DNA of 30,935 bases from HGM11416 sp964532155 (GTDB lineage: Bacteria > Bacillota > Clostridia > Christensenellales > Borkfalkiaceae): positions 1 through 30,935 of the forward strand of contig CAZHGN010000016.1 in NCBI GenBank assembly GCA_964532155.1. Reading direction: 5' to 3'. Positions 23,860-30,935 of the stretch are shown here, piece after piece; the first letter of the stretch is position 1; each line of letters starts with the position of its first letter. The notes under the pieces were generated by a model. That model had not been told where the DNA came from. It did no database searches and saw nothing but the letters and a program-made list of their open reading frames with translations. Both the position numbers and the translations under genes were made by a program.

Positions 23860-25176
23860 TCAGATTTTTTCGCAATAAAGCGATATGCCGTTGGTTTCTT
23901 TAACTTTTACGGTTACGAAGTTGCCGCGCTCGTCCGAATCCGAAGAAAAATAGCCCATTCTTCCGTACTCGTCGCGGCCGAGATACGCTTGCCTTTTTTC
24001 GTCGTAGTCCTCGCACAAAAGTTCTATCGTTCTGCCCTTGTAAAGAGCCGAATGCGCCGCCGTTCTCGCATTCTGCGCGGCGACCATTTCCATAATTCTC
24101 GCTTTGGAAACGTCTTCGGGAATTTGATCGGGCATTTTGTCGGCGGGCGTTCCGCCCCTTCTGGAATATACGAACATGAATGCGGAAGCGAAATCGGCTT
24201 TTTCCATAAGATCGAGCGTATCCCTAAAATCCTGCTCGCTTTCGCCCGGGAAACCCACCATAACGTCGGTGGAAACGGCACAATCGGGCATATATTTTTT
24301 AATCATCGCGATTTTTTCCATATACGCCTCGCGCGTGTAGCGACGATTCATGCGCCTTAGCACGTCGTTACTTCCCGACTGCAAGGGCAAGTGCACCGAA
24401 TGGCAAGCGTTCGGATTGCGAGCCATCGCCGCAACCAAGTCCTCGGTAAGATCCTTCGGATGGTTGGACATAAAACGCAGACGGTATTTACCCTTTACTT
24501 CGCTGCCAATAGCGTCCATAAGATCGGCAAAACCGCTCTTCATCCCTAAATCGTTGCCGTAAGAATTGACGTTTTGACCGAGCAGCGTTATCTCCTTATA
24601 TCCGCTTTCGACAAGCCCTTTGACCTCGGCTACGATTTCGCCGATCGAACGCGAACGTTCGCGCCCGCGCACGTACGGCACGATGCAGTAAGTGCAAAAA
24701 TTATTGCAGCCGTAAATTATGTTAACCCAAGCGTTGGGGTAACTACTTCTCGTCATGGGTACGCTTTCGCTCTCGCAGTCCTCTTCGGTTATCTCGATAA
24801 GCGTTTTTTTGCGACCGCTCTTTTCCTCGAGCAAACGCATAAAGTCGCAAAGGTTGTGCGTTCCGAAAATAATATCGACGAACGGAAATTTCTTTTTAAG
24901 CTTTTCGGCGGCGCCCTTTTGCTGAGTCATACAGCCGCCGACGGCAATAACCGCTTCGGGATTAGCCGCCTTGTATTGCTTTAGCGCGCCGATGTGTCCG
25001 TATACCTTTTGCTCTGCGTTTTCGCGAATGCAACAGGTAACGAATAAAATAATAGCCGCCTCTTCCGCGGAACTTGCCGGCACGTAACCCGCCCTTTCGA
25101 GCAGCCCCGAAAGCTTTTCGGATTCGTGTAGATTCATTTGGCACCCGTAGGTGTGCACGTAATATTTCTTTTCCAT
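23860..25176 (-). CDS. miaB: tRNA-2-methylthio-N6-dimethylallyladenosine synthase MiaB
   Basis: 438 residues. The UPF0004 domain holds one 4Fe-4S cluster through C12 (TYGCQMN), C48 (VTCCIRE) and C82 (GGCMTQQ). The radical SAM domain has the second cluster in NNFCTYCIVPYVRG, then LLGQNVNSYG, and the C-terminal TRAM domain binds tRNA (about 370-438). MiaB adds the methylthio group to i6A37 of tRNAs reading UNN codons. The sequence has TCC where most have TCS after the second ligand. The ATG at 25176 is preferred to a TTG at 25194, because the latter lies inside the -10 region of the promoter. The -10 ends nine bases before this ATG and there is no Shine-Dalgarno, so the message may be leaderless. 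This is the first gene of the operon that runs to 14726. Confidence 0.95.
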   Translation of the reverse strand: MEKKYYVHTYGCQMNLHESEKLSGLLERAGYVPASSAEEAAIILFVTCCIRENAEQKVYGHIGALKQYKAANPEAVIAVGGCMTQQKGAAEKLKKKFPFVDIIFGTHNLCDFMRLLEEKSGRKKTLIEITEEDCESESVPMTRSSYPNAWVNIIYGCNNFCTYCIVPYVRGRERSRSIGEIVAEVKGLVESGYKEITLLGQNVNSYGNDLGMKSGFADLMDAIGSEVKGKYRLRFMSNHPKDLTEDLVAAMARNPNACHSVHLPLQSGSNDVLRRMNRRYTREAYMEKIAMIKKYMPDCAVSTDVMVGFPGESEQDFRDTLDLMEKADFASAFMFVYSRRGGTPADKMPDQIPEDVSKARIMEMVAAQNARTAAHSALYKGRTIELLCEDYDEKRQAYLGRDEYGRMGYFSSDSDERGNFVTVKVKETNGISLYCEKI

Positions 25177-25185
25177 ACAAGACGA

Positions 25186-25214
25186 ATTATACAAGATTTA
25201 CTCTTTTTTTTCAA
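25186..25214 (-). promoter_or_regulatory. promoter of the miaB-mutS-mutL operon
   Basis: On the minus strand TTGAAA (plus 25209-25214), 17 bp, TATAAT (plus 25186-25191). The miaB ATG begins only nine bases further on, so transcription should start within a few bases of the start codon. Confidence 0.8.
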
Positions 25215-25225
25215 GAAAAAGCGTA

Positions 25226-25231
25226 TATAAT
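25226..25231 (+). promoter_or_regulatory. probable -10 element of the PBP gene
   Basis: TATAAT at 25226-25231 faces the PBP gene; the start codon follows 28 bases later. The -35 position holds only a T-run, shared with the divergent miaB promoter. No good Shine-Dalgarno precedes the ATG at 25260, the sequence before it being an AT-rich stretch. Confidence 0.45.
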
Positions 25232-25259
25232 GTATAAAAATATTTAGAATAATTATATC

Positions 25260-27446
25260 ATGAGAACATTTCTGAAAACGATCGGCGTTTTTATTCTCGT
25301 TTCTCTATCGGCGGTATCGATCGCGCTCGGCGCGTTTATTCTGTTTACTGCCGACTGCAAACTCGACGAATCGAAACTTTTAACCCAAGGCACGCAGATT
25401 ATTTTTTACGATAAAGGGGGCAACGAAATAGTGCAAGCGGCAAGCGGCGGCAAGATTTTAAGGACAAGTGCCGAGCTTCCGTCGTACGTTAAAACCGCAT
25501 TCGTCGCCGTCGAGGACAAGCGTTTTTACAGCCATTCGGGAGTGGATCCGCGCGGACTTTTTCGCGCGCTTTTTGCCGATTTACGCTCGGGCTCGTTAAA
25601 AGAAGGAGGCTCTACGATAAGCCAACAGCTCGTAAAAAACACACATCTTAGCGGCGAAAAAACGCTTAAACGAAAACTTAAAGAGGTACGACTTGCCCTA
25701 AAACTCGAACGGCGCTTTGATAAGGACGAAATATTGGATTTTTATTTGGACGGAATTTACTTCGGTAACGGCGCTTACGGAGTGGAAAGCGCGGCGCGCA
25801 CCTACTTTGCAAAAAAAGCAAGCGAACTCTCTCTTTCTCAAGCGGCGGCGCTTGCCGCAACCGTAAAAGCGCCCGCGCGTTACCGCCCCGGCACGAAAGA
25901 CGGCGAAAACAGAAGACGACTCGTTTTAAAACTCATGCTCGAACAAGGTTATATATCGAACGAACAATACGCCTCCGCCGTTCAAGACATGCCGACGTTA
26001 GCAACTGAAGAGCGACAAGATAGCGGCGATTATTTTAAACTTGCGCGGGAAGAACTGTATAGAGAATGCTCCGTTTCCCCTTACGAAAAAGAGACCGTGC
26101 GCGTTTTTACCTATTACGACCGAAACGCTCAAAACGCCCTCGATAAACTGTCTATAGATAGCGATAAAATAGTCGAAAACGGACTTATAGCCTCGCGTTT
26201 CGGTGAAATACTCGCAATAAAAGCACCTACGTTGCATACCGTTTGCATGCCCGCCTCGACCATAAAACCCTTGCTCGTTTACGCCGCTGCTTTTAACGAG
26301 GGCATGTTGTCGCCGGCAACGCTAATAGACGATTCGCCCGTTTCTTTCGGCGACTACTCTCCGTCGAATTACGGCGGCGTTTGCCACGGCTATACCTCGG
26401 CAAAACAATGCCTTGCAAAAAGCCTTAATATACCCGCGGTAAAGATTTTTGACAGCGTAGGCGTGAAAAAATGTATAGCGTACGCAAAAAAAGCCGACCT
26501 TAACGTTTCCGAAAACGCGTTGACGGCTGCGCTCGGCTGTTACGCGGGCGGCGAAGACTTTATTAAACTGTGTTTAAGCTATACGCCCTTTTTATCCGAC
26601 GGCGTTTACTACGCGCCAAAAATAATAAAAAGCGTGCGTATAGGTCGATTAACGGCATATAAAGCAAAAAACGAGGGGGTAAGAATATTCAAATCGGGAA
26701 CGGCCGATCTCGTCAACGAATGCCTAATGGAATGCGCCAAAAGCGGCACGGCTCGCGCGCTTTGCCAATTCGATTTTCAAATATGCGCAAAGACCGGAAC
26801 GAACGGCACGGCAAAAGGAAATACCGACGCCCTTTCCGTAAGCTATACGTCCGAGAATATAATCGGCGTTTGCTTGCAACCGAAAAGCGGCTTGCTCGAT
26901 TGCAACGTTACCGGAGGAACGGCGACTCGCGCCGCGGTCTCCGTTATAGAAGACTTTTATAAAGACCGCGCGCCGCTCGACTTTAACCGCTCGGACAGCA
27001 TTGTAGAAAAACGCCTTTGCAAGCTTGCATACGAAGACGGAAGACTTTTGCTCGCGCCCGAAAATCAGCCCGAAAAATATTGTTTTTCATCATTGTTTTT
27101 ATCCGAATACGCGCCGACCGAATTTTCCGAGCTTTATCTGTCGCCGACGGTAACCGACTTTTCCGTCCTGCCCCTTAAAGACGAAGTAAAAATAACCGTT
27201 GTTAAAAATAATTGCGTGCGCTATAGGATTATACGCCTTAGCGGCGGCGAAGAAAAAATAATCGCCGACTTATGCGACGACCGGTTTATCGATAAAGGTT
27301 TAAAAGACGGCAAATACGCTTATTTTATAGAGCCGTACGTTAAAAACGGCGAAAGCGAAAACGTCGGCAAAAGAATTAAAATCGCCGATATTTTAGTGGA
27401 CGAAAAGGCACGCTTTATACAAAGCGAAGATTGGTTCGACGATTAG
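25260..27446 (+). CDS. class A penicillin-binding protein (bifunctional peptidoglycan synthase)
   Basis: 728 residues. A short cytoplasmic start and one membrane anchor (about 8-30) lead to the GT51 glycosyltransferase domain (about 45-225) with catalytic E85 in VEDKRFYSHSGVDPRG and the GGSTISQQLVKN motif. The transpeptidase domain (about 290-570) has S333-T-I-K336, S388-L-N390 and K511-T-G513. A C-terminal beta-rich extension (about 580-728) follows. The enzyme polymerises and cross-links peptidoglycan outside the membrane. It is transcribed divergently from miaB and ends at a bidirectional terminator. Oddly, nucleotides 26639-26655 encoding RIGRLTAY (460-467) are the same repeated element found in terminator loops. 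The residues there sit between KIIKSV and the next strand, without visible damage to the fold. Confidence 0.93.
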   Translation: MRTFLKTIGVFILVSLSAVSIALGAFILFTADCKLDESKLLTQGTQIIFYDKGGNEIVQAASGGKILRTSAELPSYVKTAFVAVEDKRFYSHSGVDPRGLFRALFADLRSGSLKEGGSTISQQLVKNTHLSGEKTLKRKLKEVRLALKLERRFDKDEILDFYLDGIYFGNGAYGVESAARTYFAKKASELSLSQAAALAATVKAPARYRPGTKDGENRRRLVLKLMLEQGYISNEQYASAVQDMPTLATEERQDSGDYFKLAREELYRECSVSPYEKETVRVFTYYDRNAQNALDKLSIDSDKIVENGLIASRFGEILAIKAPTLHTVCMPASTIKPLLVYAAAFNEGMLSPATLIDDSPVSFGDYSPSNYGGVCHGYTSAKQCLAKSLNIPAVKIFDSVGVKKCIAYAKKADLNVSENALTAALGCYAGGEDFIKLCLSYTPFLSDGVYYAPKIIKSVRIGRLTAYKAKNEGVRIFKSGTADLVNECLMECAKSGTARALCQFDFQICAKTGTNGTAKGNTDALSVSYTSENIIGVCLQPKSGLLDCNVTGGTATRAAVSVIEDFYKDRAPLDFNRSDSIVEKRLCKLAYEDGRLLLAPENQPEKYCFSSLFLSEYAPTEFSELYLSPTVTDFSVLPLKDEVKITVVKNNCVRYRIIRLSGGEEKIIADLCDDRFIDKGLKDGKYAYFIEPYVKNGESENVGKRIKIADILVDEKARFIQSEDWFDD
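26639..26655. repeat. copy of the TATAGGTCGATTAACG element inside the PBP gene
   Basis: TATAGGTCGATTAACGG (26639-26655) repeats the element of 4098-4113 without a mismatch for 16 bases, and the likeness continues, with one difference, through the following CATATA. It lies in frame in the transpeptidase coding region. The surrounding arms do not form the strong GC stem seen at the intergenic copies. Confidence 0.85.
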
Positions 27447-27464
27447 CTTATTATAATAAATATA

Positions 27465-27541
27465 GGGCTATAAGCCCGTTATCGCGATAAATAAAACCTC
27501 GCCGCCATAAGCGAAAACTGCTTTAAGGCTAAGCGAGGTTT
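27465..27541. terminator. bidirectional terminator between PBP and RNA-ligase genes
   Basis: AAACCTCGC (27494-27502) pairs with GCGAGGTTT (27533-27541); the inner arms (GCCATAAGC and GCTTTAAGGC) extend the stem almost to the loop. T-tracts lie on both strands, so it can end both converging genes. Just before it, GGGCT/AGCCC (27465-27477) around ATA, followed by the palindrome ATCGCGAT (27481-27488), is a relaxed variant of the repeated CTATA element. Confidence 0.85.
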
Positions 27542-27544
27542 GTT

Positions 27545-28702
27545 TTATTCGTCTATTTCAAAAAGGCAAGACAGGTCTTCTACCTTATAATCGGGAATGA
27601 CCTTGCACAAAAAACTCATAGGCGACGCGACGAGAATTTCGGAACCTCTTTTATTGCACGAAAGGCTTTTAAAGGCTACGGAAGAGAGTCGGTGTTTAAG
27701 CAGTATTTTAGCAACAGCCGCGCGGTCTCCGTCGTACTCCGAATAAAGACTTCTCGCAAGGTCGGCTATGCGGTCGGCAACCGAAGAAAGTTCGGCAAGA
27801 TGATAATCGTAAAAACGCAAAACGGGCACGATTTTCGGGCAGTTTCTGCAGATGAAATCTATCCGCTCCCTATCCGAAATCAGCATTTGAATAAACTCTT
27901 TTTTGGTCATAAAGTCCTGAGACGCTATGTGGTGCATCATCAAATAATCGGGGGATTTAACCTTTATGCGGTGCCAATTTTTATCGACGACGACAAAGCC
28001 CTCGCCCGTTACCTCTTGACTTTCGTTCACGCCCTTATTGAGCGCAATAGCGGCGTCTATACAATCCTTAAGCGAACGAATGGAATAGGAACTCGGTTTC
28101 TTTATACCGATATCTTCGTCATGCTCCGCGCCGCTTTTATTATCCCTTGTTCCCAAGTGATAAAGAGAGGGATAAGGGTAACTTATTACCACGCGCGTTT
28201 GCGGACTTACAAGCTCGAAAATATAAGTAAATTGCTCGTTTAGCCTATCGAGCGGTATATCCTTAAAATTATCGGCAGACCGAATTATATTTGCATAGGT
28301 TATGCCCTCCGTTCCGTCCACGGGTGCGTTTTCGGCGCGTATAACGCCGTTCGTTGAAAACTGCCACTTACCGTTTGCGCCGTCGTACCAAAGTTTTACT
28401 ATAGAGCCGTCCACCTTTTCAAGCACTCTCGCACTGTTCCAATCTATATCGTCGACGTACCCCTCGTTATAGTTGCCGAATTTGCGGAAAGGCCAGCAAA
28501 CGACCTCGAGTTTTTCCACGTCGATTATTATTCCGCGCGCCTCTTGCACGACGGGATCTGCAAAATCGCAATCTCGCTCGTAGTTGAATATCGCAAGCGC
28601 GCCTTCCCTGCGCACCTTAACGCAATATTGCTCGGTAAGCAAAACTTCCCAATCGGACGGATGCTCTGATATAAAATTACATATTACAGAATTATTATTC
28701 AT
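27545..28702 (-). CDS. RNA ligase, T4 Rnl1-like
   Basis: 385 residues with all nucleotidyltransferase motifs. Upstream of the active site lie EARGIII (R57 region) and WPFRKFGNYNE (70-80), typical of the Rnl1 group. Motif I is EKVDGSI with adenylation lysine K96; motif III/IIIa is FELVSPQTRVVISY (162-175); motif IV is GEGFVVVD with E234; motif V is RIKVKSPDYL with K247 and K249. A helical C-terminal domain (about 260-385) follows. The enzyme would use ATP to join RNA 3'-OH and 5'-phosphate ends. The kinase-HD gene just upstream makes exactly such ends. The ATG at 28702 lies 33 bp after that gene's stop and has a weak AAAAAGAAAA leader; a GTG at 28756 overlapping the kinase-HD gene is the alternative start. 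Confidence 0.82.
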   Translation of the reverse strand: MNNNSVICNFISEHPSDWEVLLTEQYCVKVRREGALAIFNYERDCDFADPVVQEARGIIIDVEKLEVVCWPFRKFGNYNEGYVDDIDWNSARVLEKVDGSIVKLWYDGANGKWQFSTNGVIRAENAPVDGTEGITYANIIRSADNFKDIPLDRLNEQFTYIFELVSPQTRVVISYPYPSLYHLGTRDNKSGAEHDEDIGIKKPSSYSIRSLKDCIDAAIALNKGVNESQEVTGEGFVVVDKNWHRIKVKSPDYLMMHHIASQDFMTKKEFIQMLISDRERIDFICRNCPKIVPVLRFYDYHLAELSSVADRIADLARSLYSEYDGDRAAVAKILLKHRLSSVAFKSLSCNKRGSEILVASPMSFLCKVIPDYKVEDLSCLFEIDE

Positions 28703-28734
28703 AATTTTCTTTTTATCTCGGCGAATTTTTGCCG

Positions 28735-29688
28735 TCAATGCGCTTCTTTGTCGCACTCGTTAACCTTTAAAAGGTCGGAAAAGAACCGCTCGCCGAACAG
28801 TTCTTCGTCTCTCGCTTTTGCCGCGGGCGAATCGCTCCATACGCGAAGCGGTCGCATATGGCAGTTAATCAAATTGGCGTTGTATAAAACGTCGTTAAAC
28901 TGCTCGGCGGTAAGATTTTTGCCGCAACAATGCTCTACTAAATATAAATAAGCGCCGTAGCATTCGTGGCCGTAAAAGTGCGCCGTTTCAGTATGCTCGC
29001 CCTTGTAGTTCTCGAACCGCTTGGTATAAAACTTGCCTATATCGTGATAAGCGGCTACATGTTCTATTCTTTCGCCAAAGTCGTGCTCGCGCGCGTAATT
29101 CGCCGCCGCTTCCATATGCTCTCCGACGGTCAGCGTGTGGTGCGGATTGTCTTGCGACAAAGCCTTTGCCGCGACGAAATCGAAGGTGAACGGCGTATCG
29201 TCGCAAACGACGGAAATTTCAGCCCACCCCTCCCAATAGTACGGACATTCGAACGAGCAGAGCATTTTATACATAACCTCGTCGGGCACGCGCGCGTTGC
29301 CTGCGCGACCGTTATTCCTTTTGTATAAAACGTCGGGCGAAGCGATGAACAGCACGCATTTTTTAACGCAGTCGATTTTGTAAACGGCACGTTTAAAAAG
29401 GATTCTGCGCTTGCGACTGAGATTGGTGGCGTCCAAAACTACCGATTCGCCGCCTTTTAAAAGAGCGGCGGCGCGCGTTCCTATTCTGTCGAAAACGACC
29501 GAGTTTAAGTTTGCGTTACGTGGTACGACGAAACTGCCCGCCGCTATTTCGGCAAGCACTTCGGCACGCACCTCGTCCGAAGACAAGACCGCGTATCCCT
29601 TTTCCTCGTATTCCCTCGCTTTGGTACTTTTTCCGCTCCCCGGAACGCCGACGAACATTATCAGTTCGGGCATTTTCGTCTCGGTCAT
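28735..29688 (-). CDS. polynucleotide kinase - HD phosphohydrolase fusion (RNA end-healing enzyme)
   Basis: 317 residues. The N-terminal P-loop kinase (about 8-170) has GVPGSGKST (14-22), the phosphate-acceptor pair D38 and R41 (SSDEVR, as in T4 Pnkp), VLDATN (D86) and an arginine-rich lid RNNGRAGNARVP (124-135). The C-terminal HD domain (about 175-317) has H191 in VGEHM, H215-D216 in AYHDIGKF, H237/H241 in TAHFYGHE and H277 in INCHMRP, a full metal set. Expected activities are 5'-OH phosphorylation and removal of 2',3'-cyclic or 3' phosphate. The HD-Pnk of Runella has the same two modules in the opposite order. AAGGAG stands nine bases before the ATG at 29688. It heads a two-gene operon with the RNA ligase, from a perfect consensus promoter. 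Confidence 0.8.
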   Translation of the reverse strand: MTETKMPELIMFVGVPGSGKSTKAREYEEKGYAVLSSDEVRAEVLAEIAAGSFVVPRNANLNSVVFDRIGTRAAALLKGGESVVLDATNLSRKRRILFKRAVYKIDCVKKCVLFIASPDVLYKRNNGRAGNARVPDEVMYKMLCSFECPYYWEGWAEISVVCDDTPFTFDFVAAKALSQDNPHHTLTVGEHMEAAANYAREHDFGERIEHVAAYHDIGKFYTKRFENYKGEHTETAHFYGHECYGAYLYLVEHCCGKNLTAEQFNDVLYNANLINCHMRPLRVWSDSPAAKARDEELFGERFFSDLLKVNECDKEAH

Positions 29689-29734
29689 AACAGGATTCTC
29701 CTTTAAAAACCGCAAAAAACACTTCTATATACCA

Positions 29735-29763
29735 ATTATACCATTTGTCAAGCCCGCTGTCAA
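29735..29763 (-). promoter_or_regulatory. consensus SigA promoter of the RNA-repair operon
   Basis: On the minus strand TTGACA (plus 29758-29763), 17 bp, TATAAT (plus 29735-29740) with an extended TGG. It is a full consensus match and is followed, 18 bases upstream, by the left end of the insertion sequence. A second TTGACA lies within the spacer at about 29748-29753, too close to the -10 to be used with it. Confidence 0.85.
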
Positions 29764-29781
29764 CCTTTTAAACCGAAAGGG

Positions 29782-30884
29782 TGTAGGTTTGTCAAACATA
29801 TGAGACAAGAATTGCGGAAAAAAATTTTAATTATGTAAAAGCCCGTCGTTTAAGTAGTCAGAGATATATTGTTTTGGAGATTTCCATTGTAAAGGACGCA
29901 TCGGGAAAGAATTGTACCAACGAAGATGAACAGCAAGTTGCTTTTTGAAATCGTCAAAGGAATAAAACTTATGGGTAGCGTAAAAATATTCGTTATCCTT
30001 TCTGTGAGATCTTTCCACTTTTCCGTTGTGTCTTGGCGTAAAAGGACGAATAAGTTTATGCTTTATTCCTAACTCTTTGAGGCGAGCCTCAAAGAGCGAA
30101 AATTTACCTTTTTTGCGCTCGTCAAAGGATTTAATGAACTCTAATCCGTTGTCCGTTTGGATACACTCAATTTTGAAAGGGAAGGCTTTTATTAAAGCAT
30201 TTACGAATTGCACGGAAGAATAAGTGCTTTGTTCTTTAAACGCCATAACGAAACGAAAACGAGAATATTCGTCAATGGCGGCATATTGGTAATAACGTTC
30301 TTGTAACCCGTCTGCATCGGGAACAATACAAGATTTAGGAACGACCTTGACGTCATTTGAACTCTTTGAGCGAGGTAAAGCATAGGTTCATAGGGTTTAG
30401 CAACGTATTTAGGGTTAGGCGGTTTAACAGGTTGTAGGGATAGTTTTTTCAAAATTCTCCAAAGAGTAGGAATGGAGCGAGAATAGCCACGCTGCATAAG
30501 TTTAACCCAAAAAACAACCAAACCCAATTCAGGATTTCTCTTGCGCATATCGGAAATAAGTTTTAATTCTTCCGGGGTATGTTGGTTGGGATGGCTGTGA
30601 GGACGTCTTGAGCGTTCTACAAGAGATTGAGGCGTACCGTTATATCGTTTTCGCCAACGATAGATGGTGGCTCTGGAGACACCAAAACGGCGGACGGCAG
30701 CAAAAACAGAATTTCTTAAAGAATAGAGTACAACCGATTGACGAAAATTGGCTTTTTGTGTTAAACCATCCATAGTAGCGTAAAGATTTCCTTTGTTAGT
30801 TTTTTTTGGGACTTAAACTTGTACATAAAGAAATTTTTTCGCTATCTTTTTTATACCTTTTGTCTCATCTATTGTAATCTTACA
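29782..30884 (-). mobile_element. IS481-like insertion sequence, about 1.1 kb
   Basis: The transposase region is bordered by imperfect inverted repeats. The left end reads TGTAGGTTTGTCAAACATAT and then GAGACAA; the right end, on the other strand, reads TGTAAGATTACAATAG and then ATGAGACAA. The inner ATGAGACAA is identical, the outer parts match partly and differ by two bases in length. No target-site duplication is visible, so the exact ends are uncertain. The size suits the IS481 family. Confidence 0.6.
29827..30773 (-). pseudogene. IS481-family transposase, frameshifted
   Basis: The N-terminal part (from ATG 30773) has a helix-turn-helix (VRRFGVSRATIYRWRKRY) and a linker rich in SRRPHSHPNQ. 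The C-terminal part has the DDE core: first D in DVKVVPKS, second in IQTDNGLEF, E in HNGKVERSHRKD, and the typical ending QWKSPKQYISDYL. The two parts lie in different frames. Near 30353-30357 one base appears to be missing: adding it gives VQMDVKVVPKSCIVPDADGL and a continuous protein of about 315 residues. There is no slippery A-run there, so programmed frameshifting is unlikely; it is a recent mutation or a base-call error. The shift lies just before the first catalytic Asp, so the element should be inactive. Confidence 0.78.
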
Positions 30885-30935
30885 TTAATTTATGTGAGAA
30901 TTGTAAAATATCTTGATTTATTCATAAAAAAGTGG

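Noticed and set aside
27217..27233. CTATAGGATTA in the PBP 3' region as another copy of the repeated element
   Set aside because: It lacks the central GTC and matches only about eight bases, which chance can explain.
30340..30360. Programmed frameshift in the transposase
   Set aside because: There is no slippery A-rich heptamer at the junction, and IS481 transposases are normally made from one frame; a lost base explains it better.

Overview
The window looks like a chromosomal segment of an uncultured Bacillota, probably class Clostridia. The evidence is consensus SigA-type promoters (TTGACA/TTGAAA, 17 bp, TATAAT, often with an extended TGn), GGAGG-type ribosome binding sites, an HU-type DNA-binding protein, an OmpR/HK pair, a YnbB-type PLP enzyme next to mutL, and a MutL carrying the endonuclease motifs. 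G+C is moderate, except for one clearly AT-rich gene remnant. The species cannot be named from the sequence alone.

Layout. 1-281: an 18-bp tandem array, then the promoter of a HAD nucleotidase gene (282-974, +) that appears leaderless. 1056-3896 (-): a GH94-type glycoside phosphorylase, then a small metal-binding HMA protein. 4187-6341 (-): a response regulator / histidine kinase / small membrane protein operon. 6724-8103 (-): a DUF4143 ATPase whose promoter is preceded by four 19-bp repeats spaced 32-33 bp. 8440-9054: gene debris, including the tail of a DUF234-type ATPase. 9188-9263 (-): tRNA-Ala(GGC) with its own promoter and terminator. 9533-13039 (-): a degenerate PHP-domain protein, a translationally coupled unknown protein, and a NagD-like HAD phosphatase. 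13540-13812 (+): HU with a hairpin-rich leader. 13882-14491 (+): an AT-rich, doubly disrupted gene. 14726-25176 (-): a long operon miaB-mutS-mutL-ynbB-alkD followed by a fusion of a DEDDh exonuclease and a GH78-like glycosidase. 25260-27446 (+): a class A penicillin-binding protein. 27545-29688 (-): an RNA-repair pair, a kinase-HD end-healing enzyme and an Rnl1-like RNA ligase. 29782-30884 (-): an IS481-like insertion sequence with a frameshifted transposase.

How the genes fit together. The miaB operon combines tRNA modification, mismatch recognition (MutS), its endonuclease partner (MutL), an alkyl-base glycosylase (AlkD) and a putative 3'-5' exonuclease, which makes biochemical sense as a DNA-repair group; the fused glycosidase does not fit. 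The kinase-HD and ligase genes together cover every step needed to reseal a cleaved RNA: 2',3'-phosphate removal, 5'-phosphorylation and ligation.

Most unusual signals: (i) a short element, CTATAGGTCGATTAACG and variants, recurs in the loops of terminator hairpins that end unrelated minus-strand genes, and once inside the PBP coding sequence; (ii) the exonuclease-GH78 fusion; (iii) the RNA-repair pair with a kinase-first domain order; (iv) the phased repeats in front of the DUF4143 ATPase.
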